Shown piece by piece: positions 39,800 to 49,794 of a stretch of 64,000 nucleotides of DNA (position 1 is the first letter of the stretch; each line of letters begins with the position of its first letter). The DNA comes from Closterium sp. NIES-65 (taxonomy: Eukaryota > Streptophyta > Zygnematophyceae > Desmidiales > Closteriaceae): positions 2,281,001 through 2,345,000 of the forward strand of contig CANXME010000532.1 in the NCBI GenBank assembly GCA_948144175.1, given 5' to 3'. The position numbers and the translations under genes are program-made. The notes beneath the pieces are model-generated. The model was not told where the DNA came from and did not search any database. It saw nothing but the letters and a program-made list of their open reading frames with translations.

Positions 39800-41078
39800 G
39801 TATTCCACTCGCTAGCAGTCCCAGCCAGTCCGGTATCTCCTGCTCATCCCCATACTCGGTGCGCTTGGCATCCTTGAGATGGTAGAAGCGGCGATACTCA
39901 GTGTGCCCAGTCTTCCCACATGCCTCACCCTTCTTGAGACCCCTCTCCCGGATGTACGGACAACGAACAAGACCCCCAGGGGAACCACACTGGACAACCC
40001 ACTCACGAAGCTACTGAGGTGGCAGTGTGTCTGGGAGGCGTGGCAGCTGCTGATGTCCACCGCCAGAGCCTCTGCCGCCGAGAGCTGAACTCCCGTAGCC
40101 TCCACACATGCCAGCTCCACCTCGACCGCCACCCGAGCCCCCTCCACCCACCCCACCTCCTCCGCCACCCCTGCCACCTCCACCGCCACCACCACCGCCT
40201 CCACCCCCGCCTCCAACACCACCACCACCCCTGCTACCATCCCCGCTACCACCCCCACCAGCGCCACTCCCACCACCCTTATCCCCCTTGCCCTTGTCGC
40301 TGCGGTGCTTCCCAGTAGGAGCAGACGAAGCGCCGACCTTCTCAGCACCAAGGAAGTCGACAACAGCAGCAGAGGCAACTAAGGGTATGAGAGGGGAAGG
40401 AGCACACCCTTCAAAGAAGGGGGAGCGGGGAGTGCTACAAGAGACAACGATAGCGGCAGTAGTGGTCTCACCCTCGAGAAGGTACTTCTCCAGCGAGGCA
40501 AGCGTGAGCTCAATGGGGTCAAGAGCGAGGAAGTGGTCCCAAACGGTGCGAAGGAGTCAAGGAGGCGAGTGACGAGGAAGTACAGGGTGCTACAAAGCGG
40601 GGGGGGGGGGCGAGGGGGGGGGGGAATCGCAGTGAGGAAGGCCGGCTTGAGATCGGCGCGGTAGCAAGTCTCACTAGCGTGAAGGTGGGTGAGGAGATTA
40701 ACAATAGTGTGGAAGCCTGAGAGCTCAGGAAAGAGATATGGCAGCATGAGACGGCCAAGGGCAGCAGTAGAGGGGGAGGAGTAGCGAGAGACTACAGCGT
40801 TCCTCAGCCGTCTTAAGCTGGCCAAAGTGAACGCGCACATCTAGCGGCAGCACACTATGGACAGCAAAGCGAGCCGCAGCATTGCGTGTGGGCCACTGAG
40901 AACGAAGGGCTCGGTTTGCCGATTCAAGAGGGGCAGGGAGGGAATCGGACATGCGCTCTAACAGAGAGACATCGTCGCTAGCCTTACTTTGCAGGTGCAG
41001 CTCGAGGTCCTCAAGCCAGACGTCAAACCTAATCGGGCGACCATCTGTGTCAAAGGTGAGGACATTAATCGTAGCCAT
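39800..41078 (-). pseudogene. gag: Cop-G gag
   Basis: The start MATINVLTFDTDGRPIRFDV at 41078 is fixed by homology. WLEDLELHLQSKA, RNAAARFAVHSVLP and a frameshift at about 40800 follow, then SRYSSPSTAALGRLMLPYLFPE, a G-run (40595-40623), TLYFLVTRLLDSF, GKGDKGGG, a Gly tract (40260-40100) and a knuckle remnant (CPYIRERGLKKGEACGK, GHTEYRRF) in which the last Cys is lost. Confidence 0.82.
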
Positions 41079-41205
41079 AGTGGGCAGTAGCAGTAGGTAC
41101 AACGGCAGCAGCAACAACAGCAGCAGCAGTAGAAGAAGCAACAGCAGCAGCTGCTGCTGCAGCAAAAGCAGGAGCAGCAGCAGTAGCAGCAGAAGCAGCA
41201 GCAGA

Positions 41206-41236
<31 letters not shown>

Positions 41237-41872
41237 GCAGAAGCAGCAGCAGCAGGGCTCGGGCTGGGCAGCGCGGCTCAGTAGGGCGGGGCACAGGAGA
41301 GCTTGTGGCAGCCGCAGCGCAACAGCATGAGCGGCAGCTGCAGTAGCGGGTGCGCGTGCGGGGCCAGCAGCAACAGCGCAGCAGCAGCCGCGTAGGGGGG
41401 GGCGGGGGGGGGGGGGGGGGGAGGGGGGGGGGGGGGGGGGGGCACTCGCGTAAGGGCAGCAGCCCGCGCAGCAGCGGGCAAGGCGTAGGGGCGCGCGGGG
41501 CAGCACGCAGTGCACGCTGCAGGCGGGGCGCGTGGGCGTGCGGGGCTCATGCAACAGCGCGAGCAGCGCGTGAGACGGTAGCGCGCGGGACGGCAGCAGC
41601 TCGGGCAGCGAAGGGAGCGTGCGGGGCAGCACGCAGCGCGCGCTTCAGGCGAGGCGCGCGGAGGCCGCGAGCGTGCGGGGTGCAGGCAGTAGCGCGAGCT
41701 GCGTGCGGGGCGCAGGCAGAAGGTGCGCGGGCAGCAGGGCTCGCGAATGCGTAGGGGCAGCAGGGCAGGGCAGCGCAAGGGCGCTTTGGGCAGGGCAGAG
41801 AAGCACGGTAGCGTTTCGGGCAGGGTAGAGCGGAACGATCGGTGGGCCCTCGAAAAAATCAACCGAAAACCT
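41079..41872 (-). other. Cop-G leader: CAG/CTG and poly-C rich
   Basis: Plus-strand 41100-41265 is an imperfect CAG/GCA triplet tract. 41394-41442 is almost pure G (C-rich in the sense of the element), and the rest is GCGCGC-rich. The motif GGGCCCACCGATCG follows the primer site. The poly-Leu protein frame over the triplet tract is not credible. Confidence 0.7.
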
Positions 41873-41884
41873 GCTCTGAAACCA
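41873..41884 (-). promoter_or_regulatory. Cop-G primer-binding site
   Basis: TGGTTTCAGAGC in the minus-strand sense, directly next to the LTR. Same variant as Cop-F. Confidence 0.85.
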
Positions 41885-42015
41885 TGTTAGAAATATCTGT
41901 GCAGGAAGGAGATTGACTAACAGGATTGGGAGTACAAGTATGAAACCCTAGAATGTTTTACCCCTTAAGGCTAGCCCCACAACAGCCTACAGAACAGAAC
42001 ATACAATGTTTGACA
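41885..42015 (-). repeat. Cop-G 5' LTR
   Basis: 131 bp, TGTCAAACATTG to TATTTCTAACA in the minus-strand sense. Core: GGCTGTTGTGGGGCTAGCC, TTCTAGGGTTTCATACTTG. Confidence 0.85.
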
Positions 42016-42893
42016 ATAACTGACTGACTGCTGCTACGTTCCTATATAATATAACTGAATATATATCATTGTTATTACCTCTACACAATTACAATCCTTG
42101 TGTCCGGCTATCCCTCGGCCGGCGCAGTGGCATCACGTGCCAGGCCAGAAGTGCTACCTCTGAAACACGATTGCCACGATTTCGCACGATTGCCTGACGA
42201 GGCTCACTGAAACAGCTTGTGTCAAAGATTTCGAGCGACCAAATTCATCGAACAGCAATGTAATTTTTCCGAGTCTGGAAAACAGTGTTTATAACGAAAT
42301 CGCTCGCATGGACCAGTCTGACAAGGGGTTAGCCTTATAGGGGTCCATAGGAACACGCTCTCCCCACCGCATGGACGCCGTTATCTTCCTAGAGTATTTT
42401 CGCTAATCTAGCGACTTTTGGATTGTATCAGTTCGTGGGCAGGGAATCTACAAGGGGCAGGGCAAATTTGCGGGCAGCGGTTGAGCATCATGTATATTAC
42501 AAAGCGTGCTTCGCGAAGAAAGGCCCAGCCCGCTTGTGGCCACTGAAACGGCGACGATTGGGGGGCAACAACCAAAAAGGATTTGTGCACTCAAGTGACA
42601 AATGCAATTCTTTCGTTTGGCCGTGATTGACCAGTAGACACGAGTTTACCGACATTCGTTCTTGACCAGCCTTGCATTCTCACTCAATAGCATGCTCTTT
42701 AGGTACGGTAGTTGGATATCAAAGAATAGCAACCAGAGTGTCTAAGCAAACCACAAACAAAGCATTCGCAATGCAATAGGCTATAGCACACAATGCCAAC
42801 CACAGTAGGTCAGACTCAAGAGGGCATTCTCTTGTGGCTATTGGGCCAAAACTCAGACCCGTGAGCATGCCCCACAGCCTGCACGCCTGAATC
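42016..42893. other. Unassigned region 3' of HG-2
   Basis: No gene is seen. 42040-42075 is AT-rich (CTATATAATATAACTG). The rest has ordinary composition with only short open frames. The part nearest 42893 should be the 3' untranslated region and terminator of HG-2. No polyadenylation signal could be assigned. Confidence 0.4.
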
Positions 42894-43385
42894 TCATACC
42901 TCCACCATGAGCACAACCATCAGCAGCAGCAGAACCGCAGCAGCGAGAGAGACTCCACTCGGCCCTTCAGCCTTGGGGGGAGGAGGAGAGGGGCTAGGGC
43001 CAGCGGGAGGAGGAGGGGCAGATGGGGGGGATGGAGGCACGACGCTTGGGGGAGGAGCACCAGTAATGGGCGCTGGCGGCGAGGAGGTAGGCGGAGAAAG
43101 GGCAGGGGCGGGAGGGGAGGGCACAGGAACAGGAGCAGGAGGCAAAGGAGTAGGAGTGTAGGGGTAAGGAGCATTGATGTCGTTGCCCAAAGTGTCAGGG
43201 AAGGGCCAGGTGGCGTTGGAGTAGGGGAAGTGGGCGCACATGGCCGGGTCTAGGGGGCGCCCCGCCACACCCTTAGCAGCCGTCATGTTGACCGCACCGG
43301 GCAGGCAGGTGGCGGGGATGGTGAGCGGGTCGCAGCAGAGCGGGAGGACCGGGATCACTGGGGGACCCGAGTAGCACGCAGTGTC
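42894..43385 (-). pseudogene. HG-2 exon 5: Pro-rich stalk and C-terminal anchor
   Basis: Begins after CAG with DTACYSGPPVIPVLPLCCDP, continues VNMTAAKGVAGRPLDPAMC, SNATWPFPDTLGNDINAPY, a Pro/Ser/Ala stalk of about 70 residues (PPAPVPVPSPPAP and similar) and the hydrophobic end GVSLAAAVLLLLMVVLMVEV then stop. The hydrophobic tail with no cytoplasmic domain is what a GPI-anchor signal looks like. Confidence 0.75.
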
Positions 43386-43573
43386 CTGCACGTGGTGGTG
43401 GGTGGTGAGCATGTGAAGTTCAAGCAGCAGCAATGAGCAGCAGTGAGCAACGGCAGGGGATAATTTGGCGAGAAAAATGAGCATGCACGCAAGTTGCTGT
43501 GATGTGAAAGCGAGCGCCTGGGTTGACTTCCCTGCAGCACTCTGACCACGGCTCGACCCGCAAATGGACTCAC

Positions 43574-43689
43574 GGTGAAGGTGGCGTTGAAGCCGGGGAT
43601 GTGCTGCGCAACGAGCGGCACGAGCAGCATGTGGAGCATGTCTTCCGGAGATATAAGCACGTCGTCGCACATCTTGAAAAGATCCCTCA
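43574..43689 (-). pseudogene. HG-2 exon 4
   Basis: Bounded by GCGTGCAG and GTGAGTCC. Encodes RDLFKMCDDVLISPEDMLHM, then LLVPLVAQHIPGFNATFT. The matching HG-1 exon reads EDMLELMIVPLIVQQIPG. Confidence 0.7.
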
Positions 43690-43764
43690 CTGCACGCGAA
43701 CGCCACATCAAAACGCAACCCGGCAAGTGAATGGAGATTGGAAGGATATAGAGGAACAGGACTT

Positions 43765-43803
43765 GAGAATGGGAATGGGAATGGGAATGGAGAATGGGAA
43801 TGG
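43765..43803 (+). repeat. GGGAAT hexanucleotide repeat
   Basis: Five to six units of GGGAAT with one GGAGAAT interruption, at the left junction between HG-2 intron 3 and the Gag-L element. Confidence 0.75.
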
Positions 43804-43899
43804 GAACAGGCCTCTTTTCCTTCCGGGCTCATCGCACCTCCCATTGTATGCCCTACTTCTTCCCCTGCAGGCGGACACTCCCATGCCCCCATTTCCTTG

Positions 43900-46800
43900 C
43901 TCTCACTCTCTGCTTCCTCCTGCTCCTGGGCTTTATCCCACACTGAACCTTCCCATCCTCCTACCCGTAGGTCTCCTTGCCCCCAGTCGCACGCCATCTC
44001 TACCTTCATGCTCCTCACACCCGTCTTCGTTCTTCTCACGGCTTCTTTCACCATTTTCTCCCCCAGCAGCTGTGAATGTTCTTCCCTCAGCTTCCTCACA
44101 TGCCGGTTTGTCATCATACTTCCCTGCACTTGCTTCTCTGCCTTTAGTTCACACGACCGTGCCCCCACCTTCTCGTCCTTCCATTCTGCCTTCGCTGCTG
44201 CTGTTACACACGCTCCCGCCCCCACCTGCTCTTCCTTTTCCTCTGCCTTCGCTGCTGCTGTTACACACGCTCCCGCCCCCACCTGCTCTTCCTTTTCCTC
44301 TGCCTTCGCTGCTGCTGTTACACACGCTCCCACCCCCTTCTTCTCGTCCTTCTCTTCCCCTTCTGCTGCTGCCCATGCCCCCACCTTCTCGTCCTTCCCT
44401 TCCGTGCCTGCCGCTACTGGTTCATCCGCCCCTGCCCCCACCTTCTCGTCCTCCTCTTGCGGTTCTGGTGTTACTTGCACACATACCCATGCCCCCACCC
44501 TACTTAATTGCTTCCTTTGTCCGTCCCTGCCCCCATTGCGCCACCCCATGTCTTCATGGCGACGCAGCACCGCACAGGAGTACTCTGGCTCCTGCTCGTC
44601 TTCCTCCTCTTCCTCTTCCCTCGCGTGCAGTCCTGCTGCCTTCTCCGTCTTGCCTCCCAAAGCCTGCAGCTGAGCCCGCAATCTTCGTATCTGAGATTCT
44701 ATTTCCTCTTGTGACCTCCTCGCTCCCCCAATCCTCTGATAGCAGTCCTTCTGCTGATGCCCCCTCTTCCCACACACTTCGCAGGTTGGCGCGCCAGGGC
44801 AGTTCTGACCGCGGTGCCCTGGTTTCCCACACACGTCGCAGTTCTTGCAATTCACCCTCACATGTCCTGGCTGTCCACACCTGTAGCAGGTCTTCGTGTC
44901 CGTCCTTCTCTCATATTGCTGCTCCTCTCCGCCTCCCGCCCCCGGCATCATTGCTGCCGCCCAGGTGGGTCGCATCTTCTCAGCCACCCTTGGCAGGTAT
45001 GCCTCATAACGCCTCTGTGCCAGCTCCACCTTTTCTGTTAGCTCAAACACTTCCTCCAGGCTTGCTTCTGCCCCCAGTTCTCTCATTTTCAGTTCTCCGG
45101 CCAGCCCATCGTCCAATCCTGCCAGGAACTTACTGATCAGCATACTGCTGTCGGTACACACCACATCCTCGGCCAGGTTCATGAGCCGCCCATAATACGC
45201 CAGCAACGACTCGTCCTTCCTGCGTTTGAAGTCCTGAAACTCCTTGATTCGCTCTGCCGTGTGTCCTGGGAATTGCTTGCGCAGCCGTTCCAGGAACAGT
45301 GACGTAGGGTCATCCCCATCCTCCTCTGCCCTCCTCAGCCACTCATGCATCTTCATGCGATACAATGTTACTGCTTCCCCACCCAGAGTGTTCGGCAGAC
45401 TCAAAAAGAAGTCGATGGGGTCCATCCCACTCCAATCACACCTGTACTTGACATTCCCAATCTGCATCAGATAATTCTTCAGATTAGTGCTTGTCCCTCC
45501 ATTCCCGGTGAAACGCACTGGCACCTCTACTTGTGGTGGCGCCTGCATGCCCCCTCTCCCTGAGTCCCAGGTTCCCATTGCTCCTCGCTCCGCGCGGCTA
45601 ACTTCTCCTCTGTGCTCCCTCATTCCCCTGCTGCCAGTACTTGTCCCATACAGCACCCTGTCTATCCCTTCTCTAGCAGCTCTGGCTTCGCTGGATCCTT
45701 CTCCTGTTTGCCGTGGCCTCCAGGGGCCCCTCGGACTCGGACTCCTCCGTTCCTCCTCGTAAGCCTCCCTTTGCCCGCCTGCTTCCCCCCAACGCCTTTC
45801 CCTCTTCTCAGACGAATATTCCTGGAATCGCCCTTCTTGCTTCCTCCTTTCCCGCTGCTGCCGGTCCTCTCTCTCACGAAACTCTCTCCGTTCTTCCTGC
45901 CTGCTCCTCAGCCCTTCTCTCCTTCCAGGGACATATCCTTCCCAGCTTTCCTCCCTTTGGCCTGATCCATGGCGTGCCCGCCTGTCGCTCTCTTCCTCTT
46001 CTCCGCTCTCTGTTTCATACTCGTGCATCCCATCCCGTCGCATGTGCTGCTTGTCACCTCTTCTCCCTTGTCCGCTCAGGTCCTGCTTCTCCCTCATCCC
46101 CGCTCCAGGTTTCCTTCGCCCTCCTCGCCTTCCCTTGCACCCCTCTCTTTCTTCAGGGCATGACTTCTTCTCCCGCCGATCCGGCTTCCCGCGTCGGCGC
46201 CGCTCCAGATTATACCCATAGTCCTTTTCTTCACTATACTCATGTTCCTTCTCTTTACGCAGCTCCTAATTACTCCCTCTCGTCTTCTCCCTCCCTTCCT
46301 TCCTCTCAAGGGCCTCTCCTTCCCAGCGTCTCCCTCGTCCGCCTGCTCCTCGGCGCCCATGATCCTCTCTTCCTCTTGCTTTGTCACTTCCCGGATCCTC
46401 CCCTGGGGACACCTTTCGCCGGCAGTGCTCTTCCTCACCCCTTCTCCTGTTTATCTCTCTCTCATGCCTCCCCCTTGCCTCTCCGACAGGTTCCTGCACC
46501 AGCCCTGCTCCCGCGTACGGATACTCTTCTATTTCTTCTCTGCGCGCTCTCGCATCCGCACCCGTGGAGTACTGCGACGAACACTCTCTGCCCTTAACAC
46601 GCGCTTCCCACTCCTCCGTCCGCTGCCGTGCAGGCGAGCGCTGCGCGCGCCTCCTATCGCGGTCGTCCTCACTTTCCTCTCCCCCCTGCTCTGGTGATCG
46701 CCATCCGCCCAACGCCATGCACCTCCTACACTCATGTCCGCGTCTCGGCTTAGGCGAGCCATACACTCCCGCTTGCACGTCTCGCCTCCTCTCTTCCTTA

Positions 46801-47395
46801 CGGCTGGCTTCTGGCGCGCGCTTAGCCTCCTTGCCTTCACCGTGCCTTGCATTACTTTTGCGCAGCCTGCTTGGCGAGCGATCTGCATCTGTGCCCCCGC
46901 GGCGCCTCGCATCATTCTCAGGCAATTCGCCCGCCGAACCGCCCGCATCCGCGCTCCCATGGCGCCTCGCGCCATTCCCGCGCATTTCGCCCGTCGAACC
47001 TGCTGCAACCGCGCTTCCGCGGCGCCTCGCATCATTCTCAGGCATTTCGCCCGTCGAACCGTCAGCATCCGCGCTTCCACAGCGTCTCGCATCATTCCCG
47101 CGCATTTCACCCGTCGACCCAGCTGCACCCGCGCTCTCGCGGCACCTCGAGCCATTCCCGCGCATTTCGCCAGCACAACGATCCGCATCCATGCTCACGC
47201 GGTGCCTCTCGCCACTCCCGCACGCTTCGCCAGCAGAACGAACTGCCTCCGCGCTCCCGCGGCGACCTGCGCTACTCCCACGCACTTCGTCTGTTGAGCG
47301 GCTTGATCCCGTCGCCTTTCCGCGCTCTTCGCGTTTCTCTCCACGGCGACTCTCGCCTCCCTCACGCATGTCGTCCGGCGAGCGATCTTGTCACC
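43900..47395 (-). pseudogene. Gag-L: giant gag-only element, minus copy
   Basis: Reading frames 47369-46266 and 46097-42894 together hold one gag: an Arg/Glu/Ser/Gly-rich N-terminal half with about eight 20-residue repeats (GSADADGSTGEMPENDARRR type), then a Retrotrans_gag-like domain (VEVPVRFTGNGG, FFLSLPNTLGGEAVTLYRMK, QFPGHTAERIKEFQDFKRRKDESLLAYYGRLMNLAED), three CCHC knuckles (CYRCGQPGHVRVNC, CDVCGKPGHRGQNC, CEVCGKRGHQQKDC, about 44830-44690), and C-terminal repeats of ACVTAAAKAEEKEEQVGAG. A frameshift at about 46266 separates the two parts. No protease, RT or integrase is present. The frame happens to run on through HG-2 intron and exon 5, which is chance. Confidence 0.78.
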
Positions 47396-47397
47396 GA

Positions 47398-47416
47398 ATA
47401 TGCACTTCGTGCATAT
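47398..47416. repeat. Perfect palindrome ATATGCAC-TTC-GTGCATAT
   Basis: 8-bp perfect stem with a 3-base spacer, at the 5' edge of Gag-L. Function unknown. Confidence 0.7.
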
Positions 47417-47654
47417 GCGATAACAGTTGGTGCGCGGGTGTAGATGCAAGTGTAGGTTCATGTGTAGTCTTTGTATGATTACAATTTGTGGGTGAGTTGC
47501 TGGGGAGTATGGGGGGTTGAGGCGAAGTTGTTGGGAAGGGTTAGAGGAAACATCGAGGGGTGGGAATCTAACGAGCCAATCTGAAGCAACTGGGCCTGGC
47601 TCGAGGCGCACATCGAGAAGTGTGCGACTGAGCCAGGTTCAGGTAAATTCAGTA
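47417..47654 (+). other. Spacer between Gag-L and Gag-R with nested stem-loop
   Basis: No gene. CCTGGCTC (47595-47602) pairs with GAGCCAGG (47630-47637), and inside it CGCACA (47607-47612) pairs with TGTGCG (47621-47626). This would be a stable nested stem-loop in the presumed 5' leader of Gag-R. Confidence 0.5.
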
Positions 47655-47813
47655 CCAAACACCCTCTCGTTGCTTTTCTCCTGTTATTCTCTCATATTAG
47701 TGGAAAGCTGTTACCTCAGATCTAGCATCCGGTGGCACTCCACTATGGGAGGACCTACAGGGTGAGGGAGGAAACTCTTTCATAACAGGAGAAAAGCCGA
47801 GAGAACGTTTGGG
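47655..47813. mobile_element. MITE-1: 159-bp foldback element
   Basis: Inverted ends CCAAAC...CTCTCG..GCTTTTCTCCTGTTAT (47655-47687) and its near complement (47782-47813). The inner 16 bp are perfect (47672-47687 and 47782-47797). CAGTA flanks both sides (47650-47654 and 47814-47818) as a candidate target duplication. No coding capacity. The right CAGTA overlaps the ATG of Gag-R. Confidence 0.65.
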
Positions 47814-47873
47814 CAGTATGGACTGCCACGAGCTGCGCTGGCAGCAGATGTACTCACGTCGGGAAACGCCGCC

Positions 47874-48003
47874 TGTCAGAATGTTATTCTTATGTTCTAG
47901 CCTGTAGTGGGGTGCTCTATAGCGAGTACAACCCTTCTAGGGTTTGCTATTTGTATCCCCATTTCTGCTAGTTCAATCCTCTTTCTTTCTTCTAATTTTG
48001 ACA
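47874..48003 (+). repeat. NA-3 5' LTR
   Basis: 130 bp, TGTCAGAATG to ATTTTGACA, with TGTAGTGGGGTG, GAGTACAACCCTTCTAGGG and TTTGCTATTTGTATCCCC. Confidence 0.95.
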
Positions 48004-48015
48004 TGGTATCAGAGC
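48004..48015 (+). promoter_or_regulatory. NA-3 primer-binding site
   Basis: TGGTATCAGAGC, an exact complement to the 3' end of initiator-Met tRNA, immediately after the LTR. Confidence 0.9.
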
Positions 48016-48094
48016 AGGTCGATCCCCTTGGATCGATCCTCTGGGTGGGCTCACCACCTCGTTGCTTCCGCTGCAACTGCTACTGCTACTCTCT

Positions 48095-48375
48095 GTGCCG
48101 CACGCCCCGTGGCGTGCGGCATTTTTTCTTCCCGCCCTGCGCCCCGAGGTGCACGGCGGTTTTCTGCCCGCCGTGCGCCCCGAGGCGCGCGGCGGTTTTC
48201 TGCCCACCGCGCGCTCGGGGCGTGCGGCGGTTTTCTGCCCACCGTGCGCCTCGAGGCGCGCGACGGTTACCTGCTTTGCGCGGCGGTATTCTGCACGCCA
48301 TGCGCTCGGGACGCGTGGCGGTTTTCTGCCCACCGCGCACCTTGGGCGCACGCGGCGGTTTCGCGTTCCGTCGAC
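48095..48375 (+). repeat. Tandem hairpin array in NA-3 leader
   Basis: About seven imperfect units of 36-40 bp, each with a GCGC...GCGC hairpin followed by GCGGTTTTCTGCCC-ACC or -GCC. More diverged than in NA-1. Confidence 0.75.
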
Positions 48376-48899
48376 CCGCACGCCCGTCCCCGTCGACCTG
48401 CGTGCGGCTCCTCGTCGCCCTTCGCGGCGGCCCCGTCAACCCGCGCGCGGCTTCCGGTCGCCCTTCGTGGCGGCCCCGTCGACCCGCGCGCCGCCCCTGG
48501 GGACCCGTGCACCCGTCCCCGTCGACCCGCGCGTCACCCTGCGGCCCCCCTCCCCGCACACCTGAGTTCGATTACCGCACATCCGAGTTCGCTTCCCGTA
48601 AGCTTGTGCACGCTTCACGCACACCTGAGCTCGCTTACCGCACACTCAGGGTATGGGGGTGACGGGTATGGGGGTGATGGTTGTGGGGGTGTCGGTTGTG
48701 CGTGCCGTCCCCTTCTCCTCCTCCTTCGTCTCCCACTGCTGCAGCTGTCGCTGAGGGGGGTGGTTGTGTGGGAGACTCGGGTTTAGGGTTTAAGGGGGGT
48801 GCGTGGGAGTGGAGCTAGGAGCGTATCAGCGGGTGTGTGTTGGGGGAGTTGGATAGTTAGGGAAGCTGCATGGAGGTTGCCGTCGTGTCGTCAGCAGCA

Positions 48900-49110
48900 C
48901 CTGTATTCCGGGGGCTTCGCCCGGTAGCCCAGTCGTAGCCAGCTGTGCCAGCCGCCCGTGGGTCCGTTGCTCGTCTGCCGCTACTTTAGCCGCGGGGCCA
49001 GTTACTCCAGTATTCCGGGGGCTTCGCCCGGTAGCCGCTGTGCCAGTGTGCCTCCTGTTGCCCGAGTGTCTGCAGCTTCAGCCGTCGCCTCCCAACTCCT
49101 CTCGCTCTCA
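48900..49110 (+). other. Structured 3' domain of NA-3
   Basis: Two identical hairpins CCGGG-GGCTTCG-CCCGG (48908-48924 and 49015-49031), each followed by GTAGCC. Relative to NA-1 (CCGGA/TCCGG) the innermost pair changes from A-T to G-C on both arms, and this has happened in both copies. Confidence 0.65.
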
Positions 49111-49281
49111 CTCCTCCTCCTCACTTGCCCGTTGTGACCACCACTAGCTTTGCTCATAATTGTGCACTTGAACTTACTTCTTGAACTTGTGCTCAGAATG
49201 TGTGGTGACATTGTGATCCACCCTGAGCTTGTACTGCTTTGCTTGCTCTGCTGATTACACCCCACTTTGGCTATGGGGGTG

Positions 49282-49411
49282 TGTCAGAATGTTATTCTTA
49301 TGTTCTAGCCTGTAGTGGGGTGCTCTATAGCGAGTACAACCCTTCTAGGGTTTGCTATTTGTATCCCCATTTCTGCTAGTTCAATCCTCTTTCTTTCTTC
49401 TAATTTTGACA
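49282..49411 (+). repeat. NA-3 3' LTR
   Basis: 130 bp, indistinguishable from the 5' LTR, preceded by CTATGGGGGTG. Confidence 0.95.
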
Positions 49412-49794
49412 CCGCCGTCGCGGAGGACGCGCTCGCAGGAGCGAGGAAGATCGCGGGAGTGGTCGCCAAGGTGGGCGGCGGACCACGCAGATCTGCACGT
49501 TGAAGGGCGTCGAGATGGAGGCGAGGACGATCTGCACGCGGGATCGGAGCCCAGGCCTCAACCGTCCAGCGGTGACCCTTGGAATCTGGCACGCGGCCAG
49601 CAAGGAGAGGGTGTAAGGCGTCGCGACGATGCGGACGTGGTGGACTCGTCGGATTCGGCAAACGAGGCCGACGACGAGGAAGAAACACACAAGATCCCGA
49701 TGGTGCGGGATGGTGAAGAGGAAAAAGGCGCGGAAGAAGAGCGCGACGACGGGAGCAAGGACGCGGGAGCAATTGGCTCGCCGGAAGGGATGCG

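Larger units (their letters stand above)
35876..42015 (-). mobile_element. Cop-G: Copia element, mirror image of Cop-F
   Basis: Minus-strand order: 5' LTR (42015-41885), primer site, GC-rich and CAG-rich leader, gag (41078), protease, integrase, linker and RT, ending in early RNase H at about 35876. The 3' end meets the truncated Cop-F 3' end. All coding regions are frameshifted. The RT active-site box is deleted. Confidence 0.88.
47874..49411 (+). mobile_element. NA-3: non-autonomous LTR element, 1538 bp, recent
   Basis: LTRs 47874-48003 and 49282-49411 (130 bp each) show no difference by eye. The target duplication CCGCC is at 47869-47873 and 49412-49416. The primer site TGGTATCAGAGC at 48004 is perfect. 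The leader hairpin is CACGCC-CCGT-GGCGTG (48101-48116), followed by about seven hairpin units to 48375 and GTCGACCCGCGCG-type repeats. After the block GTCTCCCACTGCTGCAGCT come a GGGTTTAGGGTTTAAGG motif, the structured domain (48900-49110), and the Cop-A-like 3' end with the polypurine hairpin. No protein is supported. It lies within the Gag-R reading frame. Confidence 0.95.

Noticed and set aside
40725-41294. Poly-Leu N-terminal extension upstream of Cop-G gag
   Set aside because: It is the translation of a CAG/CTG triplet tract. All relatives start at MAT(I/P/V).
42894-46097. 1067-residue continuous frame joining gag to a secreted protein tail
   Set aside because: The frame crosses two HG-2 exons, both introns and a retroelement boundary. 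HG-1 shows the exons belong to a spliced gene, so the fusion is an accident of an open frame.
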